Of a stretch of DNA of 64,000 nucleotides, positions 17,145-26,022 are shown one piece after another. The notes below the pieces were generated by a model. That model ran no database searches. It worked only from the letters and a program-made list of their open reading frames with translations, and had not been told where the DNA came from. The stretch comes from Lachnospiraceae bacterium (GTDB lineage Bacteria > Bacillota > Clostridia > Lachnospirales > Lachnospiraceae): positions 1-64,000 of the forward strand of contig JAUNGD010000007.1 in the NCBI GenBank assembly GCA_030524705.1, in the 5' to 3' direction. How positions within the stretch are numbered: the first letter of the stretch is position 1; every line of letters begins with the position of its first letter. The translations under genes and the position numbers were made by a program.

Positions 17145-18898
17145 CCCTCGCCGAGAATGTCCTTCACATCGTCCAACACGTTCTGGCATTTAAACTCCAC
17201 CTCGGCCACATTGCCGCCATCTGCGCCTGTACCGACTCCGATGGATTCGATCAGCTCATCAAAGAGCGTTTGCCGAACTGTCCAATCATCCTGCAGATCT
17301 TCCATTTCTCCGTCTAATCTTTCCAGTTTCATTGTCCATTCAAGAAAGCTGTCCAGTCTTTTTTCCGCCCTGAGGATTTCCCCTTGCACCGTCTGCAACA
17401 CCTGTTTGATCTCCTGCCCCTCGCTGATGTAGTGCTCCTTCATCTCCGCATAATCCTCTGCCGTGAGCACATTTTCCGCATAATCCTGGTAAAGCCTTTC
17501 TAGGCGTTCCTTGTTTGTCCACAATCGGTTTTCCAGGACATAAAGCTCCCGCTTCATGCGCCCGAGTTTTCCGTTGCTTCCATTCTTCGCCTTGCCCACC
17601 GTTTGCTTCATGTCACAGAAGTTTCGAATCAGCGTCTGCACCGCATCCAGCGCGGTGATCTTCACAAAATCCTCGTGTACCTTGTGCCTGCATTTCCATT
17701 CTGAACCGTCTGCTCTTCGTACCGTCCAGTGACACTGGTAATATGCCCCATAGTATCTGCTTTCATCTCCGCCTACATATTTTCTCCGGTAGCCCATGTT
17801 ATTGCCGCAGTCGAGGCACCGCACCTTGCCAGTGAAGCAGTCCTTCGTGCGTCCCTTCCTGTCTGGCTTCTCGTGGCGTATCCTTTTCAACTGTTCGGAG
17901 TGATCCTGGAGCTTTTCCTGCGCCCTCTCAAACCACGGACGTGGGATGATTGCCTCGTGGGTGTCCGGATGAATGACCCACTCGGAAGGATCAGTTCTAT
18001 GCGGCTTGATATTCTTATAAAGTGCGGAGCGTACTCTCCCTAAAACCCGATCGCCGCAGTAGGCTGGCCTTGTGATGATTGTCCGTATCTGGGCGTCCTT
18101 CCAGGTGTTGTCCTTATCATTCCTCCCCCATTTCCCCTTCTCCACCTTATATGCAGATGGGCTTAGGATATCCAGCCGATTCAGCCTCTCCGCAATTCGG
18201 CAAATCGGTACCCCGGATATGAACCAGTAGAAAACCATCTGCACGACCGGCGTCGTCTCTGCTTCCGGGAAAAGCACCGTGCCGTCCTCGCCTCTTACAT
18301 AACCATACGGGGCTTGGCGGATTTTCACGTCTCCTATCCGGCTGTGCTGCTCAAAATAAGCCGTCTGCCTTTTGGAAAATTCCTTCGCATACATGGCGTT
18401 TATCATGTTCTTGACCGGGACAGCGATGCTGCTGCGGTCTTCCGCGCGGCTGCTGTCAAAACGGTCGGTCACCGCGATAAAGCGCACATCCAGTTTCGGG
18501 AAAATATTTTCTATGTAATTTCCCGTCTCAATCAGGTTACGCCCAAATCTGGAGAGATCCTTTACAACAATGCATTGTATCACGCCGCTGTATACATCCT
18601 GCATGAGCCTGTTAAAATCAGGGCGGTCGAAGTTTGTGCCGGAATAGCCGTTGTCCACGTAGGTATTCTCCAGCGTAAGATCCGGGCTGTCACGGATAAA
18701 CCGGTGCAGCAGGGAGATCTGCGTCTGTATTGTGCCATCATCATTTTTTTCTGCGGAAAGCCTTGCATAGGCCGCCGTCCTCAGCCTTGGGAACGTGGGG
18801 TGGGGTGTTGCAGGTTGTGATTTTTGCTGTGATACTGTGGGTGTATTTACCACATCTGCGCCGCCAGCACCGTTCATTCTCTTGCTTTTTCTTGCCAT
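17141..18898 (-). CDS. large serine recombinase (3rd of quartet)
   Basis: A 585-residue recombinase. A proline- and glutamine-rich leader of about 40 residues precedes the catalytic domain TAAYARLSAEKNDDG (Ser 48), NGYSGTNFDRPDFNRLMQD and VKDLSRFGRNLIETGNYIE. The recombinase domain, the zinc ribbon (KVRCLDCGNNMGYRRKY with further Cys and His) and the coiled coil are complete. The closest match among its neighbours is general architecture, not near identity, so the four genes are old paralogues and not a recent duplication. The start follows GGGGGGACAGG. The stop overlaps the next recombinase start. It probably acts together with the flanking recombinases on shared sites. Confidence 0.92.
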   Translation of the reverse strand: MARKSKRMNGAGGADVVNTPTVSQQKSQPATPHPTFPRLRTAAYARLSAEKNDDGTIQTQISLLHRFIRDSPDLTLENTYVDNGYSGTNFDRPDFNRLMQDVYSGVIQCIVVKDLSRFGRNLIETGNYIENIFPKLDVRFIAVTDRFDSSRAEDRSSIAVPVKNMINAMYAKEFSKRQTAYFEQHSRIGDVKIRQAPYGYVRGEDGTVLFPEAETTPVVQMVFYWFISGVPICRIAERLNRLDILSPSAYKVEKGKWGRNDKDNTWKDAQIRTIITRPAYCGDRVLGRVRSALYKNIKPHRTDPSEWVIHPDTHEAIIPRPWFERAQEKLQDHSEQLKRIRHEKPDRKGRTKDCFTGKVRCLDCGNNMGYRRKYVGGDESRYYGAYYQCHWTVRRADGSEWKCRHKVHEDFVKITALDAVQTLIRNFCDMKQTVGKAKNGSNGKLGRMKRELYVLENRLWTNKERLERLYQDYAENVLTAEDYAEMKEHYISEGQEIKQVLQTVQGEILRAEKRLDSFLEWTMKLERLDGEMEDLQDDWTVRQTLFDELIESIGVGTGADGGNVAEVEFKCQNVLDDVKDILGEG

Positions 18899-18956
18899 TT
18901 TCCTGTCCCCCCTTTCTGTAGTCTTCTTCTACCGATACCTACAGTGTTTTCCGCAG

Positions 18957-20119
18957 TTATCCCACCGTTCGCTCATCTCTTCCTCCCATAAAACATATGT
19001 CGGGAAGCTCGTCCCGCCATTCTTCATATACGAATACGACTGAGACGACTTTTTCTCCATCCATGATATACTTGTCCACCCAGTTCGTGAATGGCGGCCC
19101 GCCAGCCCTTTTCCCATTCTTTGAATTTGTGAATATATTCAGCTTTTCCAGAATCGCCGGGTCTGTGAACTTTTCCAGCCACGGATTCTGGCTGCTGAAT
19201 GCTTTTTCGATCCGCTCCATTCGACGCTCACACTGTACAAACAGCTCCTCCAGATTTTCCATGCGAGCATCGATTTCCGCACGCTTTTTTCATATTCCGG
19301 GGATGCTGTCTTCCCTGAAATGTAGGTATTGTAAAGCGGCATCGTTTCTGCATTCACTACTGTCATTTCCAAAAAGATGCGCTTCATTTCTTCCCGGCAC
19401 GCTATAAGCCTGCGCCTCTTTTCTACTTTAGTTTCTGCAGACTTAAGCATCATGGAAGCGTAGGCTGCCAGTCTATGCTCCTCAACGATTGCGTTTTCTA
19501 CAAATTCCCGGTTTTCCGGATGCTCGCTCCACCGCATCCACCGTGACTTCTTTAGCGCGCCAGAAGCCGTACCGGTTTTGTCGATTTCGTTTGTATTATT
19601 TGTTTCGCTGGTTTTGTCAGTTCGGCCTGTATTCTTTGCCCTCCTCCGCATAGTCAGGAGCGCCCTTCGGCTCCGGTACCAATTTGACGATTTGCGGAAA
19701 TATTGTTCCATTTCTTCGGGCGTTTTCTCCCTGGAATCAAATCCTTCCGCCAACGAAATGAAATGGATGCCTGCCGGGTAGAATCCGCGCACAAGCACCT
19801 CCAGCGCAAGGTACACCATTGGCCCAAAACAGTATGTATTATCCAATACAATCAGATCATAGCTTCTGCCGATACCAGCTGAGCGCATCCGCTCAAAAGC
19901 ATGATTCTCTGAATAATAATCTTCCGTTGCGGTATCCGACACGGTATTCTCCCGGTAAATCTCCAGAAGCTCCATCCTGTTCTCCTCGCAATACGCCCGG
20001 ATATTTGCCTCCTGTACCGCAATGTCTACAGCGGGGGTTCTGCTCTTTTCAGGGAGGCAGTCCACATTTTCCATAGACTTCACATAGCCCACGCATTTTA
20101 TTTTTTTACCGTCACTCAT
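18957..20119 (-). pseudogene. degenerate serine recombinase homologue, frameshifted
   Basis: Two frames (20119 to about 19285, then to 18957) join if the A6 run at 19285-19290 gains one base; the protein would then read PEYEKKRAEIDARMENLEEL and be about 387 residues. The N-terminal half keeps the resolvase outline (KCVGYVKSMENVDC, YDLIVLDNTYCFGPMVYLAL, AGIHFISLAEGFDSRE). The catalytic RLS serine motif and the arginines of SRLGRN are lost, and no recombinase domain or zinc ribbon follows, only a coiled coil and a short tail. So it was catalytically dead before the frameshift. Its ATG overlaps the upstream recombinase stop, so it was kept in the operon. It may have been a regulatory or scaffold subunit. 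Sequencing error in A6 is possible. Confidence 0.75.
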
Positions 20120-21804
20120 ACCGCTGCCTCCGCTTCTGTATTACCTGTGTTTCCTACGCTTTCCTGCGTAAGCGCCACATAATTTGCCATCTCATCGGCA
20201 TATCGGAAAACCACCTCGATATTCTCCTTGTCGTGGACGATTACCTTATTAATCAGCGTGATGACCGTATTCCGGTCCAGCTCAATGACATCCCGCGCCG
20301 CCTTAAAATTTGACAGCCACTGGGGTTCGTCTGAGCACCTGGTAAGCGCCGTCTGACGGATCTCTTCAAGCCTTTTCTTCTTTGCTCTTGCTGCTTCTGC
20401 CTTTTCAGAAAACCGCCCCGACATGTCCACGTATTCCTCGCAGCTTACAATCCCGTCCCGCATATCCTGGTACAGACGTGTTTTAAGGTCAAGATACCTG
20501 CGCTCTTCTGCTTCCGCCTCTCCAATCTGGTTGTCATAGATATGGACGCTGCTCCTGCACGCCGAGAGGCGGCTGATTTCTTCCAGCACCCCCTCCGCCT
20601 CCAGCAGGACGGATGTCTGCTCCTGCACGGCTTTCAGGACGATTGGCCCGATGATTCTTTCCGGGATGCTGTGTGGAGAGCAGCCTTTGGTATACTTATA
20701 AGTAGAGCAGGTGTACCAATGTACCATTTCTCCATCAGCCCGTCGGTAAGCGTTCCTCCTGATCAAGTTCTCCCCGCAGCCGCCGCATTTGATGATGCCG
20801 CTGAATGGGTATATTTTATTTTGCATTGGCGGCGTTCTCGTGTCGAGTCGCCCGGCCTCCTGCACGGCATCATAAATCGCCCTCGGGATAATCGCTTCAT
20901 GCGTCCCTTCCACCCGGATCCAGTCAGTCGGGGGAACCTCTCTGCATTCCTTGATCTTGTAATTGATCTTTTTCATTTTATTCTGCACCATCGTCCCTGT
21001 GTAGATTTCATTGGAAAGTATCCGCAGGACCGACGTTGCGCTCCATTTGGGGGATTTCCCGGATCGGAAGCCGCCGTTAAAGTTCTGACCGCAGCTGCGC
21101 TTGTATTCCAGGGGTGTCAGTGCCCCCAGCTCATTCAGTTTCTCTGCAATGCGCCGCGCGTTGAATCCGTTGAGCTTTAGCTTGAAGATATGCTGCACGA
21201 TCTCCGCCGGATATTCATCGACCAACAAGCGGTTCTTGTTCTCCGGATCCTTCTTGTAGCCATAAGCCGCAAAGCTCCCGATGAACTGTCCATTCCTTCG
21301 CTTCACGTCCAATTGGCTTCGTATCTTCATAGATATATCGCGGCAATAGCCGTCATTGAAGATGTTCTTGAATGCCAGCAGGAGCTGCCCTGACTCGTCA
21401 TCCTTTGCAGAATCGTAATTGTCCAGAATGGCGATGAACCTCACGCCCATCATGGGGAATACCTTCTCCAGATACCGCCCTGACTCAATATAATTCCTCC
21501 CGAGCCTGGAAAGATCCTTGACGACGATGCAGTTGATCCTATGCGCTTTGGCTGCCTCAATCATCCGCTGGAATGCCGGGCGGTCGAAGCTCGTGCCGGA
21601 ATACCCGTCATCTGCAAATTCCTCGGTGATGACCATATCCGTCTTGCCTTTTAAAAATTCAGCAATCAGTGTCCTCTGGTTTGCAATGGAATCGCTCTCC
21701 GCCTTATCTCCGTCCTCCCGGGACAGCCGCAGGTAAGATGCAACCCTATAAGATGCGGCCCCACTGCTACTATTTAAGGTGCTGCGGTTATTCTGATAAT
21801 CCAT
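20116..21804 (-). CDS. large serine recombinase (1st of quartet)
   Basis: A 562-residue recombinase with all family parts: catalytic domain VASYLRLSREDGDK (Ser 28), DDGYSGTSFDRPAFQRMIE, VKDLSRLGRNYIESGRYLE; recombinase domain with helix NARRIAEKLNELGALTPLEY; zinc ribbon IIKCGGCGENLIRR and YTCSTYKYTKGC; then a coiled coil and the C-terminal VIELDRNTVITLINKVIVHD typical of clostridial large serine integrases. It is preceded by the DUF6870 gene (22 bases) and followed by the degenerate homologue with an ATGA overlap. It would cut and rejoin DNA at att-like sites through a phosphoserine intermediate. No excisionase is obvious unless the DUF6870 protein serves that purpose. Confidence 0.93.
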   Translation of the reverse strand: MDYQNNRSTLNSSSGAASYRVASYLRLSREDGDKAESDSIANQRTLIAEFLKGKTDMVITEEFADDGYSGTSFDRPAFQRMIEAAKAHRINCIVVKDLSRLGRNYIESGRYLEKVFPMMGVRFIAILDNYDSAKDDESGQLLLAFKNIFNDGYCRDISMKIRSQLDVKRRNGQFIGSFAAYGYKKDPENKNRLLVDEYPAEIVQHIFKLKLNGFNARRIAEKLNELGALTPLEYKRSCGQNFNGGFRSGKSPKWSATSVLRILSNEIYTGTMVQNKMKKINYKIKECREVPPTDWIRVEGTHEAIIPRAIYDAVQEAGRLDTRTPPMQNKIYPFSGIIKCGGCGENLIRRNAYRRADGEMVHWYTCSTYKYTKGCSPHSIPERIIGPIVLKAVQEQTSVLLEAEGVLEEISRLSACRSSVHIYDNQIGEAEAEERRYLDLKTRLYQDMRDGIVSCEEYVDMSGRFSEKAEAARAKKKRLEEIRQTALTRCSDEPQWLSNFKAARDVIELDRNTVITLINKVIVHDKENIEVVFRYADEMANYVALTQESVGNTGNTEAEAAV

Positions 21805-21826
21805 ATGCTCTTCTCCTTTCTATTAC

Positions 21827-22078
21827 TCATATCGCCTGGCTGATACAGCGTTTTATACAGTCTTCCAGACTCTCCTTATCCGCAAAGCTGATCTTGACCA
21901 CCACCCCGTTTTGGAGATAACAGTACGGGTTTTTTACCTGGCGGATATAAGCTTCAATGCGCTCTTTTTTCGGAAGGCTTTGGTCAATTTTAACGGTGTC
22001 GATATCCACAAGCGTGGAGCGGTCTACTGTGCGCGGGTCTACACTGCGCATCTCTTCCAATTCTTTACGCGTGATCAT
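21827..22078 (-). CDS. DUF6870 small protein
   Basis: An 83-residue protein starting at the ATG at 22078 behind AAGGAGGATTTTCACT; a longer open frame to 22318 is not used, because homology and the ribosome site both begin here. It has the DUF6870 hallmarks RSVDPRTVDRSTLVDIDTVK, KKERIEAYIRQVKNPYCY and NGVVVKISFADKESLEDC. These small proteins are found beside serine recombinases in clostridial mobile elements; their function is unknown. Being first in the recombinase operon, it is a candidate directionality or accessory factor. That is inference only. Confidence 0.85.
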   Translation of the reverse strand: MITRKELEEMRSVDPRTVDRSTLVDIDTVKIDQSLPKKERIEAYIRQVKNPYCYLQNGVVVKISFADKESLEDCIKRCISQAI

Positions 22079-22411
22079 AGTGAAAATCCTCCTTATAAAT
22101 CCTGTACCTAATGCCCCGCCTGCCATACTAATGGCATGGCAGGGACAATAAAGGGTAAAAAAATACAGCGGAAAAAAAACATCACGGAGAACAGAAAAAA
22201 TTATTTTTTCATTTTCCGCGATAATTCCCTTCCGCTTACGTTTTAAGCAACACCTCTTTGGGTTTCCCGGACGAGACAGCACCGCCACAAACCTATCCCT
22301 CGGTAAATTACCCCGCATGCTCCGGGAGGCTCTACGGTTGCTGCAGAGATTACTGTGACCGTGTGGGTTTTATCCACCACAGGATACTGCTTTTGCCCAG
22401 TTCTGTAATAT
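22079..22411. other. leader of recombinase operon, no certain gene
   Basis: No confident gene. A hairpin (22119-22126 and 22136-22143, CCTGCCAT/ATGGCAGG) lies in the probable mRNA leader of the DUF6870 gene. An AT palindrome occurs near 22195-22212. A minus-strand open frame (GTG at 22380 to TAA at 22243, 45 codons, beginning VVDKTHTVTVISAATVEPPG) reads like protein but I cannot place it; it may be the remnant of a gene disrupted by the element. One end of the recombinase element probably lies here, but I could not find a convincing pair of terminal repeats or att sites. Confidence 0.4.
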
Positions 22412-22413
22412 TA

Positions 22414-22440
22414 TAGGGGGAGGCTGTAAACCTCCCCCTA
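22414..22440 (-). terminator. rho-independent terminator after rluD
   Basis: A perfect 10-bp stem (22414-22423 TAGGGGGAGG and 22431-22440 CCTCCCCCTA) with a 7-base loop lies eight bases after the rluD stop on the minus strand. The tail is AT-rich but not a clean T run. It separates the housekeeping operon from the recombinase operon. Confidence 0.75.
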
Positions 22441-22448
22441 TTGTGAAA

Positions 22449-23378
22449 TCAAACCTTCGTTGTGTATGACAGCTTTTTCAATAACTCATTAAAATATTCA
22501 GGAAGCGGCGCCTCCACCTCAAGATATTCCCCGGTAGACGGATGGATAAAACCGATCGTCATAGCATGCAGCGTCTGTCCCTGGAGCCCTGGGAACGGAC
22601 ATTTTGCAGGACCGTATACGTCGTCTCCCAGAATCGGGTGCCCGATGCTTTTCATATGGACACGGATCTGATGGGTGCGCCCTGTCTCCAATTGACATTC
22701 AATATACGTAAATTTATCAAACACCTCAAGAACATGGTAATGAGTCACTGCATCCTTTCCGTTCGGCACATTGACGGCCATTTCCTTCCGCCGCTGTGGA
22801 TGCCGCCCTATGGATGCCCGCACCGTACCATCCTCCGTCAACCTTCCGTGAACGATTGCCCGGTACTTCCGGGTAATGGAATGTACCTGGAGTTGTTCTG
22901 CCACCGCCTGATGAGCAGCGTCATTTTTGCAGACGATCAACGAGCCTGTGGTATTCTGGTCTATTCTGTGTACGATTCCGGGCCTCAGCTCCCCGTTGAT
23001 ACCGGACAGGCTGTCCTTACAGTGGTACATGAGGGCGTTGACCAGGGTGCCGCTGTAATGTCCCGCAGCCGGATGAACCACCATCCCCTTTGGTTTATTG
23101 ACAATAATCAAATCCTGATCCTCATAGAGGATATCCAGGGGAATATTTTCCGGCTCTATCTGTACATCAGCAGCCTCCGGAAATAATACTTCAATTTTAT
23201 CCCGGCATGCCGGCCTTGCACTGGCCTTTGTAGTTTTACCATTCAATAGAACATTGCCGTCCCGAACCAGCTTCTGGAAATAGGATCTGGTCACATCTTC
23301 ATAGCGCTTTGCCAGAATCTGGTCAAGTCTCAGGTCTGCCTCCTCCGGTGAGACAAAGAATTCCTGCCTACTGCTCAT
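22449..23378 (-). CDS. rluD: RluA/RluD family 23S rRNA pseudouridine synthase
   Basis: A 309-residue pseudouridine synthase. An N-terminal S4 domain (ADLRLDQILAKRYEDVTRSY) is followed by the catalytic core with GIVHRIDQNTTGSLIV, whose Asp is the nucleophile, and by ETGRTHQIRVHMKSIGHP. It isomerises uridines in 23S rRNA, classically in helix 69. The start ATG lies within the end of lspA, an 11-base overlap, the usual lspA-rluD pairing in Firmicutes. Exact target specificity between RluA-type paralogues cannot be set by eye. Confidence 0.93.
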   Translation of the reverse strand: MSSRQEFFVSPEEADLRLDQILAKRYEDVTRSYFQKLVRDGNVLLNGKTTKASARPACRDKIEVLFPEAADVQIEPENIPLDILYEDQDLIIVNKPKGMVVHPAAGHYSGTLVNALMYHCKDSLSGINGELRPGIVHRIDQNTTGSLIVCKNDAAHQAVAEQLQVHSITRKYRAIVHGRLTEDGTVRASIGRHPQRRKEMAVNVPNGKDAVTHYHVLEVFDKFTYIECQLETGRTHQIRVHMKSIGHPILGDDVYGPAKCPFPGLQGQTLHAMTIGFIHPSTGEYLEVEAPLPEYFNELLKKLSYTTKV

Positions 23379-23982
23379 TCGGGTAATCCTCCCGTTTCTT
23401 TTTCCCTGGCTCCCCTTTTTGAGTCATCCGAATCCGCCTGTTTGCATCGCCGAGGATAGATCCGTCTGACGGATGCGTCTGCCTCTTCGCCGGAAAAAGA
23501 AATTGAAAATCATCTTCCCGGTACAAGGTAAAGACAGCAAGGATTCCCAGCGCCGCACCGACACAGACGTAACAGTCGGCAAGGTTGAACACAGGGAAAT
23601 CAATCAGCGAAACATACAGAAAATCAATCACATAACTGTGAAGGATGCGGTCAAGCATATTTCCGACAGCTCCTGCGGCGATCAGGACACATACTGCCCT
23701 TAGAAAATGATAATGCTTCTCCAGCGGTAATTTGAAATACACGTATCCCGCAGCCAGCATCATAATGAATGCAACGATGATAAAGAACCATTGCCGGTCT
23801 GCCATCATGCCAAAGGCTGCACCCCGGTTCTCCAGATAAAACAGCTGGAATACGCCGGGAATCACATCGGCTCCCCGGCTGCCCGGAAGATACCTTTGCG
23901 CAAGATATTTTGTTATCTGGTCCAACGCCAGAAGCAGTAATGTAAACAAAAGCCCTGACCAGAGTACCTTTCTTTTCTTCAT
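23368..23982 (-). CDS. lspA: lipoprotein signal peptidase II
   Basis: A 204-residue membrane protease that removes signal peptides from diacylglyceryl-modified prolipoproteins. Four membrane segments are visible. The catalytic aspartates are in GNMLDRILHSYVIDFL and FPVFNLADCYVCVG, and the family motif ENRGAAFGM is present. It is longer than typical (about 150-165 residues) because of a charged cytosolic tail of about 45 residues (KRQTHPSDGS, RRIRMTQKGEPGKKKRED), part of which is encoded over the rluD start. The Shine-Dalgarno region (AAAGGTAG) is weak. Confidence 0.94.
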   Translation of the reverse strand: MKKRKVLWSGLLFTLLLLALDQITKYLAQRYLPGSRGADVIPGVFQLFYLENRGAAFGMMADRQWFFIIVAFIMMLAAGYVYFKLPLEKHYHFLRAVCVLIAAGAVGNMLDRILHSYVIDFLYVSLIDFPVFNLADCYVCVGAALGILAVFTLYREDDFQFLFPAKRQTHPSDGSILGDANRRIRMTQKGEPGKKKREDYPNEQ

Positions 23983-24089
23983 AGCAAAATCTACCTTTAT
24001 ACAGATTCAAATAAGCTGAAACATGAATATTACTTGTCCAAAAGCATCCGGCACAGTATTTCGGATACAGAACGAAGAAGCAGGCTCAA

Positions 24090-25238
24090 TCAGAACGCCC
24101 GGATAATCGGCTGCTCCGAAACTTCGCTGACATCCTCCGCATTGATATAGTTTACGGCCTGCAGAATTTCCTCGTCCGTCACACTGCGGTCCACGCAGGC
24201 CCGGCCCAGCTTTTTCAGCAGGACGAATTTGATCTTTCCGGCGTCCATTTTTTTGTCCTTTTTCGTAGCCTCCAGAACCGCCTGGGAGGAAAGCCCGTCG
24301 AAGGTGATGGGAAGGCCGAAGGCAACATTCATATCACGGATCTCATAGAATTCGTTCTCGTCGATCATGCCCCTCATCCAGGAAATATACGCTGCAGCCA
24401 CCATTCCCAGGGATACGCATTCCCCGTGCAGCATCTGGAAATCCTTGAGCTTTTCGATGGCGTGGCCGATGGTATGGCCGAAATTGAGCAGCGCCCGGTC
24501 TCCCTTTTCCTCGGGGTCCTTTTCAACGATGTACTGCTTGAGCTGGCAGGATCTGGCCACCATTGCAGTCAACGTATCAATATCGCGATCCTCTATTTCG
24601 CTCATATGCTCAATCGTCCACTCATAAAAGTCATCGTCGAAAATAATTCCGTGCTTCAGAAGCTCGGCCATGCCGTTGGAAAACTGCTCATCTGGAAGGG
24701 ATTTGAGCACTCCGATGTTCATATAGACCAGGGAAGGCTGATGGAATGCCCCCACCATATTTTTGTACTGGTCAAAATCAACGCCGGTCTTGCCGCCGAT
24801 GCTGCTGTCCACCTGTGCCAGCAGCGTGGTCGGCACCTGGATAAAACGGATGCCCCGCAGGAACGTTGCAGCCGCATAGCCGGTCATATCTCCTGTCACG
24901 CCGCCTCCCAAGGCTAGCAGATAGTCCTTCCGGTCAAAGCCAGAAAGGATCAGCTTTTCGTACAGAAGCTGGATGGTAGCCAGTGTCTTGCTGCGCTCTC
25001 CGGCCGGAAATTCAAAAACCTCTACCTGACTGCATGCCTTCTTCACAAGGGCCGTTACCTCGTCAAGGTACAGCGGAGCCACGGTGGAGTCCGTAACGAT
25101 GCAGACGCGGTGTCCCGGGCAGCCCAGCTTTTCAAGGGCGTTCGGAAGCTCTTCAAAGGACTTCCGCAGAAGAATATCGTAGGGCTCGTTTCCCTGAGTT
25201 TTTACTGTGATTTGTGATATGGATTTGTAATTTTTCAT
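24090..25238 (-). CDS. aroB: 3-dehydroquinate synthase
   Basis: A 382-residue NAD- and metal-dependent enzyme that converts DAHP to 3-dehydroquinate, step two of the shikimate pathway. Visible are the NAD-binding AGERSKTLATIQLLYEKL, LALGGGVTGDMTGYAAATFL, PTTLLAQVDSSIGGKTGVD, the metal ligand His in AELLKHGIIFD and the HxxxH-like GHTIGHAIEKL with GECVSLGM. Length is standard. No other shikimate genes are nearby. It is 30 bases downstream of ylmH and probably co-transcribed; 107 bases without a gene separate it from lspA. Confidence 0.96.
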   Translation of the reverse strand: MKNYKSISQITVKTQGNEPYDILLRKSFEELPNALEKLGCPGHRVCIVTDSTVAPLYLDEVTALVKKACSQVEVFEFPAGERSKTLATIQLLYEKLILSGFDRKDYLLALGGGVTGDMTGYAAATFLRGIRFIQVPTTLLAQVDSSIGGKTGVDFDQYKNMVGAFHQPSLVYMNIGVLKSLPDEQFSNGMAELLKHGIIFDDDFYEWTIEHMSEIEDRDIDTLTAMVARSCQLKQYIVEKDPEEKGDRALLNFGHTIGHAIEKLKDFQMLHGECVSLGMVAAAYISWMRGMIDENEFYEIRDMNVAFGLPITFDGLSSQAVLEATKKDKKMDAGKIKFVLLKKLGRACVDRSVTDEEILQAVNYINAEDVSEVSEQPIIRAF

Positions 25239-25268
25239 AGTTCCTCCCTCTGTGCATTTACACAGGAT

Positions 25269-26021
25269 CTAGATATATTTCTCAATTTCAACCATGCACC
25301 GGCCCTTTTTGGTCTGGCCCAGTACGCCCGTATAGCGAAAGCGCCCCATCCCCCTGACAGAGACAATATCCATCTCCTTCAGCGTATAAGCGTTTGTGGT
25401 AATCAGCTTGCCGTTGACAAATACCCTGGCGTCCTCAATCAGGGACAGCAGGCTGCTTCTGGAGGACTGAAAGGCCAGAGCCATCACTGCATCCAGCCGG
25501 ACGGAGGCCACACTGCCGCGGAACTGTTTCGTCTCCGGGGTATAGGAAAAGTCCTCCTGGCTGCAGATTTCACAGTACACGGAGGTGTGACGGATCCTCG
25601 TCAGCTCCCGGCAGATCAGATCTGCCATGGAATCGCAGCAAAACAGGAAAAATTCGTCCTGACAGACGGCAATATCTCCGGTCTTGTCCCGTTCGATCCC
25701 CAGATGCATCAAGGCGCCGAGAATATCCCGGTGACTCAGCTCCTCGGCGAACTTCGCATTCAGGGGACGGATCCTGATACAGGAGATCGGATACTTCCAC
25801 TCATAATAAATATCCCCGGGTACGAAGGCGGCTATCTGACGTTCAGCACCCTCATAACCGCCAAAAGTTTCCCCTTTGATCCAGGAAAACTTTTGTAATG
25901 TCTGATGCAGAATATTCTGTTCGTTCAGATTGAGGAAATCTGTAAATGTGACGCAGCCTCTGCGGTCCGCCTGTTTTGCCAGCTCCTGAATCCGTTTGAT
26001 AAATAAGTCCTCTCCGGCCAT
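25269..26021 (-). CDS. ylmH: YlmH family S4-domain RNA-binding protein
   Basis: A 250-residue protein with the YlmH layout: N-terminal AGEDLFIKRIQELAKQA, a middle domain (ISCIRIRPLNAKFAEELSHR, RDILGALMHLGIERDKTGDI) and a C-terminal S4 RNA-binding domain (RSSLLSLIEDARVFVNGKLI). In Gram-positives it is linked to division through its place beside sepF, and to ribosome rescue and quality control. I use the ATG at 26021, right behind the sepF stop, where homology begins; an ATG at 26051 inside sepF is the alternative. No clear ribosome site precedes 26021, which hints at coupling to sepF translation. Confidence 0.9.
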   Translation of the reverse strand: MAGEDLFIKRIQELAKQADRRGCVTFTDFLNLNEQNILHQTLQKFSWIKGETFGGYEGAERQIAAFVPGDIYYEWKYPISCIRIRPLNAKFAEELSHRDILGALMHLGIERDKTGDIAVCQDEFFLFCCDSMADLICRELTRIRHTSVYCEICSQEDFSYTPETKQFRGSVASVRLDAVMALAFQSSRSSLLSLIEDARVFVNGKLITTNAYTLKEMDIVSVRGMGRFRYTGVLGQTKKGRCMVEIEKYI

Positions 26022-26022
26022 A

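Noticed and set aside
19285-19290. Programmed -1 ribosomal frameshift at the A6 run of the degenerate recombinase
   Set aside because: The zero-frame codons are GAA AAA AGC, which do not form a canonical X XXY YYZ slippery heptamer, and I saw no downstream stimulatory stem; a plain mutation or sequencing error is simpler.
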